64,000 nucleotides of DNA, taken from Engraulis encrasicolus. Its lineage: Eukaryota; Chordata; Actinopteri; Clupeiformes; Engraulidae. Under the pieces are notes generated by a model. That model worked only from the letters and a program-made list of their open reading frames with translations, was not told the origin of the DNA and made no database searches. Shown here in pieces: positions 60,066 to 64,000 of the stretch. The DNA is taken from positions 40,254,359 to 40,318,358 of the forward strand of contig NC_085868.1 of NCBI RefSeq assembly GCF_034702125.1. Reading direction: 5' to 3'. How positions within the stretch are numbered: position 1 is the stretch's first letter; each line of letters opens with the position of its first letter. Position numbers and translations under genes: made by a program.

Positions 60066-62834
60066 CCTTAAAAAACTATGCAAAGGGCCTTGGGAGAACC
60101 CATACGAGGTCAAACTGCCAAACCACTAATGTGCTAAAAATGACACCTATGAAAAACACATAGTTTATATGTTCTAAGTTTTCATGAGTTCTCAGAAACA
60201 GTGGTCTGACAGGTTAAGGCTCCATCTGATAACAGAGACCTTATTCAGAGATGGCAGTTGATCCTGTAACAGATAACTTCCTTTATTTCCGTCATGCCAT
60301 TTGACATTTTTTAGGGGGAAGGAGACATTCATTTTAAAAAATGGTTAAAAAGCTACTGGACATCGCATGAAACACAGAGGAGCACAAAATATACATTATA
60401 GAAAATCTGATGGAAGCATTGAGGATGACAACATTTTGAAACATTTTATACATTCTGATTTTGCAAACCCTTATTTGTCATTAACCCACATACTGTAACC
60501 TAGCTAAGTAAAAATGTTGTGGATTAAAAACCTTCTGTGCAGTGAGATCAATCTCACATAATTAGCATGCTAGTAATTAGGCTTAATTCATCTGCACAGC
60601 ACACAGTATTTTTTTCTCATCACGAAAAGAGACAAATATTCAATATTACAAAAAGTCATCAAACCGCCATCTGTGTCCATAACTGGTCTATATAACCAGC
60701 TCATAATTTTATAAAGCTGAAAATGACAGGAAAATGCCATTCAAATTCAAAAATATTACACACACTGTATTTTTTGCTGCTTTTGAACAAATCAGATACA
60801 TACATACATACATACAAAACAACAAAGCTTGGTCTTCAAGATGGCCTTTAAAGTTCTCATCTCGTGACCTCCTGGGCTAATTCCCAAGTCTTACAGCTGG
60901 CACGACTGAGCACAGAACAGCACTAACAACAACGTGTCCTTTTTGAACTCCAACACAACACCAGCAATGCCTGTGTCTCAACAGCTTGCCCCCTGGCATT
61001 GCTGGTTTATGGTGACTTGCTGACCAATTATTTTATTGTCTGCAAGATATAGAGTGCTATATCCTGTGATATATTAAACTGCAACATTCACCACTTCCTC
61101 CACCTCCCTGCCTACCTATTTGTTATTTTCCACTCTGCCTCGGTAAGTCTGTAGGGTAGTAGCACTCACCATAGCAACTATCAGTTCAATCTCGTGTCTC
61201 TAGTATACGCTTTAAAAAAATTGTTTGGGTTTTTTTTTTGCTCGGAAACACATTTATAGCGCACACACACACTGGTTCATTCAGATAAGGCCTTCCTGAA
61301 GAACAGGTATTTCATCTCCAACAGATCTTTCCATAGCGTGCCAATTGTTTTCACGTTGTGGCTTCAGACTTAAGGCATCGCCTTATTGATTTATTAGAGC
61401 AAAACGGCTTCATTCAAAGGGCAAGATTGAAAAGGAATTTTAAAATGCGAAGAAACTAGTCAGGGCAATTTAAGAAGTGATATGGCTTTTAAAAAATAAT
61501 GCCAGCACGTGCTTTACTTTTCATCAGTTCTGTGTTCCCTGCTGTGTGTTCTTTTTAATCTAGAATTCTGTTGGGTTTTTTGTTCTTCTGTTTGGTCTAG
61601 AAACAGTGTGAGTTCTTTTTCCAAGCTTTGATTGGGAATATTCTACAGACTGACTCAAGTGGGATTAAATGTGTGATCCGCACACATCTATACCAACAAC
61701 ACACACAAGTCATACAAGTCTTGAGTTTGATTTTGGGTCCCAGTCAAGACTTCAGATGGAATATCTAAAAAGCGTACTCAAATCAGTCAACAACCGAATG
61801 AAACCAGTGAGCAGCAAACACGACAGAACACAGCACGAGACGAGGCGATGACAACCCTAGGGGATTACGGACAAATAGAATGCGAGCTCATGCTCCAGCA
61901 GACAGGGCTTGCACGCGGTCCAATCAATCGCGGCTCTAATGCACATTAGCGATTCCGTGCAGGTGAAGAAGCCGTTGACATATTCTTTACACAGGAAGAT
62001 CAAAAAACTAAGAAAAAAAATAGAAGTACAACGTGAAAAGAAAAAACCCAACAACTTTGATCTACGCGCCCTTGCTTTGCCCCAAACCCACCCACACATC
62101 CATACACCTTTCCACCCCTCCCTCCCTCCTACGTCTCTCTACTTTAAATCACAATGCTCTGAGGCCTTGTGCCTTGGCTTTCTGATCTTTCGCTCTCTCT
62201 GCAGGCACTTTGCATAGAAGGAGTGTCAGGTTTCACCTCCGTGGCGTGTGCCTAACCTCACAACTCTCTGCTTTCTGGGCCAATGGAAGGGGGAGGTTCA
62301 TTTCACAGCTTTTGCTTCTGTGTCTTCAAACTCCATAAAAGAAAAAAAGAAAAACAAAAGTTGGGGCTCAACCTGCTACAGTCAAGGTGATGCCTCAGGG
62401 TTAACAACAGTCACATAGAAGCCGTGGCAAAGCGTAGAAAACGTGTTTCACAACAACAACAACAAAATTCTGAGGTTTTAGACATGCTAGCCATGTCTCA
62501 TGATAAAAAAATCTTTCGAGAATAGACAAGGTTTTTGCACAGAATAAAAAAAACTGTCAAGTGAACTGGTTGTAGAGGAACAACAACCAGTAGCACAGCA
62601 TTAACCATCTCAGACCATTTCGGTTTTCCTCAATGTTCAAAGCACTTTCCACTAATGCCACCGTTACATTGCTAATGCCATCACGCCAGACGCCTCCACC
62701 AAAACTAATAACACCCGGTGACGGTTCAGATGGCAACTAATTCCTTTTTTCAATCAAAGTATGAATAAAGATACGCTCCCATGTGCCAAGCCTTCCCCCT
62801 GCCTGTCTATCTGAGTGTGTGTGTGAGAAGGAGG

Positions 62835-62836
<2 letters not shown>
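60066..62836. other. SCML2 intron, nothing specific seen
   Basis: AT-rich. Small (ACAT)n run at 60799-60818. No MBT-repeat exon, RNA gene or bounded transposon recognised on either strand. Confidence 0.45.
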
Positions 62837-63004
<168 letters not shown>

Positions 63005-63116
63005 GTCTGTCTCCTCTCTGCCCCTCCTATTATCCTGGTGTCTCCCCAGTCCCCGCGGCAGCTGTGCGGTCACAGGTCAGGCCTCCAGGGCCGGCAGGTA
63101 ATCTTTACCAGGAGTG

Positions 63117-63209
63117 GCCCTGGCCCTGTGCCACGCCTCGCCCAGCCCTCAGCCCTCAGCCTCAGCCCTCAGCCTCACCTCCACGACCATTCACATGTGT
63201 GTGTGAGAG

Positions 63210-63245
<36 letters not shown>

Positions 63246-63292
63246 GTGTGTGTGTGTTTGTCTGTCTGTCTGTGTGTGTGTGTCTGTGTGCT

Positions 63293-63330
<38 letters not shown>

Positions 63331-63812
63331 CACGCCTCGCCCAGCCCTCACCCTCACCCTCACCTCCACCACCATCCAAACTCAATGCTGCAGTGCTGCC
63401 ACAAAGCCCTCATATATAATATAAGAAGTGATTACATTAAACGCTGTACAATTGCAGCTCAAGAAATAACTCTTTTCTTTTCTCACTTCTACTAACTCAC
63501 TTTCTACTTCTACTTTCTTTCTTTCTTGTTGACCTGTTTTTGCCATTTGTTTTTTATGACAAAAAAAAAAAGCAAAATGGAAAAGCGTTTAAATAAATAA
63601 ATTAAGAGAAATGAAATAAATCATGTGGCAACTAACGAGAGAACTCTATTATGCAAATTAAAGCATAAATTCACACACTCACTCGGAGCATTGGTGGAAT
63701 ATGACCATTCACACACACTCACTCGCCCAGCCCTCACCCTCACCCTCACCCTCACCTCCACGACCATCCACACTCACTGCTGCAGTGCTGCCACAGAGCC
63801 CTCATATATTTA
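63117..63812 (+). repeat. Three copies of a CCCTCA-rich unit
   Basis: Copies at 63117-63200, 63328-63420 and 63720-63812 share CGCCCAGCCCTCA, CCCTCA runs, CACCTCCACSACCATYCA and, in the last two, TGCTGCAGTGCTGCCACA then GCCCTCATATAT. GA and TG microsatellites separate the first two copies. Confidence 0.85.
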
Positions 63813-63813
63813 C

Positions 63814-64000
63814 TAGAGATGCACCGGATCCAAGATCCGGTTCCGGATCCGGCAGGATAATAGGGTTTTTCACAGGATCCGGATCCGGTTCCAGGATCCA
63901 GGATCCGGTAGCCGAGGCTTTTCAGTCAAAATAGTTTGAGCCAAGGTGATAAAAATGGCCCACGTGTGCGAGTAGGCTATGTGTTTCAACCCTTTCGTAG
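63814..64000. mobile_element. Probable hAT-type element running off the window
   Basis: TAGAGATGCACCGGATC is a typical hAT terminus (TAGAGATGCACCG). It is followed by five or more GGATCCGG/CCGGATCC words in 80 bp. The other end is outside the window. Confidence 0.5.

Overview
The window is nuclear DNA of a ray-finned (teleost-type) fish. The reasons are a Tc1-like transposon with typical fish terminal repeats, many short non-autonomous hAT elements, tRNA-derived SINEs, very dense CA/CT/AAAG microsatellites, and intron-containing vertebrate genes. I cannot name the species. The gene order NHS - RAI2 - SCML2 matches the neighbourhood on human Xp22, compressed here to about 60 kb.

Layout. (1) Positions 1-20039 (+): the 3' portion of NHS (Nance-Horan syndrome actin regulator). 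Eight constitutive coding exons and three small cassette exons are visible, from the exon after the WAVE-homology first exon to the stop codon. Every exon joins the next in a consistent reading phase. Exon 1 lies left of the window. A probable 4.9 kb 3' UTR follows to about 24920. (2) 24921-35043: a repeat-rich interval with a possible RAI2 first exon and promoter, then the RAI2 5' UTR with a short upstream ORF. (3) 35044-36759 (+): RAI2, one intact 571-codon exon with two CtBP-binding DLS motifs. (4) 36760-40698: the convergent interval. (5) 40699-59195 (-): the last eight coding exons of SCML2, covering the basic linker, SLED domain and C-terminal SAM domain; the MBT repeats lie beyond the right edge. 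59196-64000 is SCML2 intron.

Roles. NHS is a cytoplasmic actin/lamellipodium regulator. RAI2 (CtBP-binding co-regulator) and SCML2 (PRC1-associated Polycomb protein) are nuclear repressors. They are linked by conserved position, not by a shared pathway.

Most unusual. (a) Exon borders in both NHS and SCML2 have been copied into the adjacent microsatellite-rich introns. NHS exon 2 has a near-identical second splice donor 171 bp downstream and degraded acceptor copies upstream. One SCML2 SLED exon has four degraded tail copies, one with an intact donor. Another SCML2 exon is echoed on both sides. (b) NHS has a run of three homologous, phase 0-0 mini-exons (45-57 bp), two with tandem NAG acceptors. 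(c) About a dozen hAT-type MITEs can be delimited by their 8-bp target duplications, including a 206-bp near-perfect hairpin inside SCML2. No CRISPR array, rRNA or functional tRNA gene was seen.
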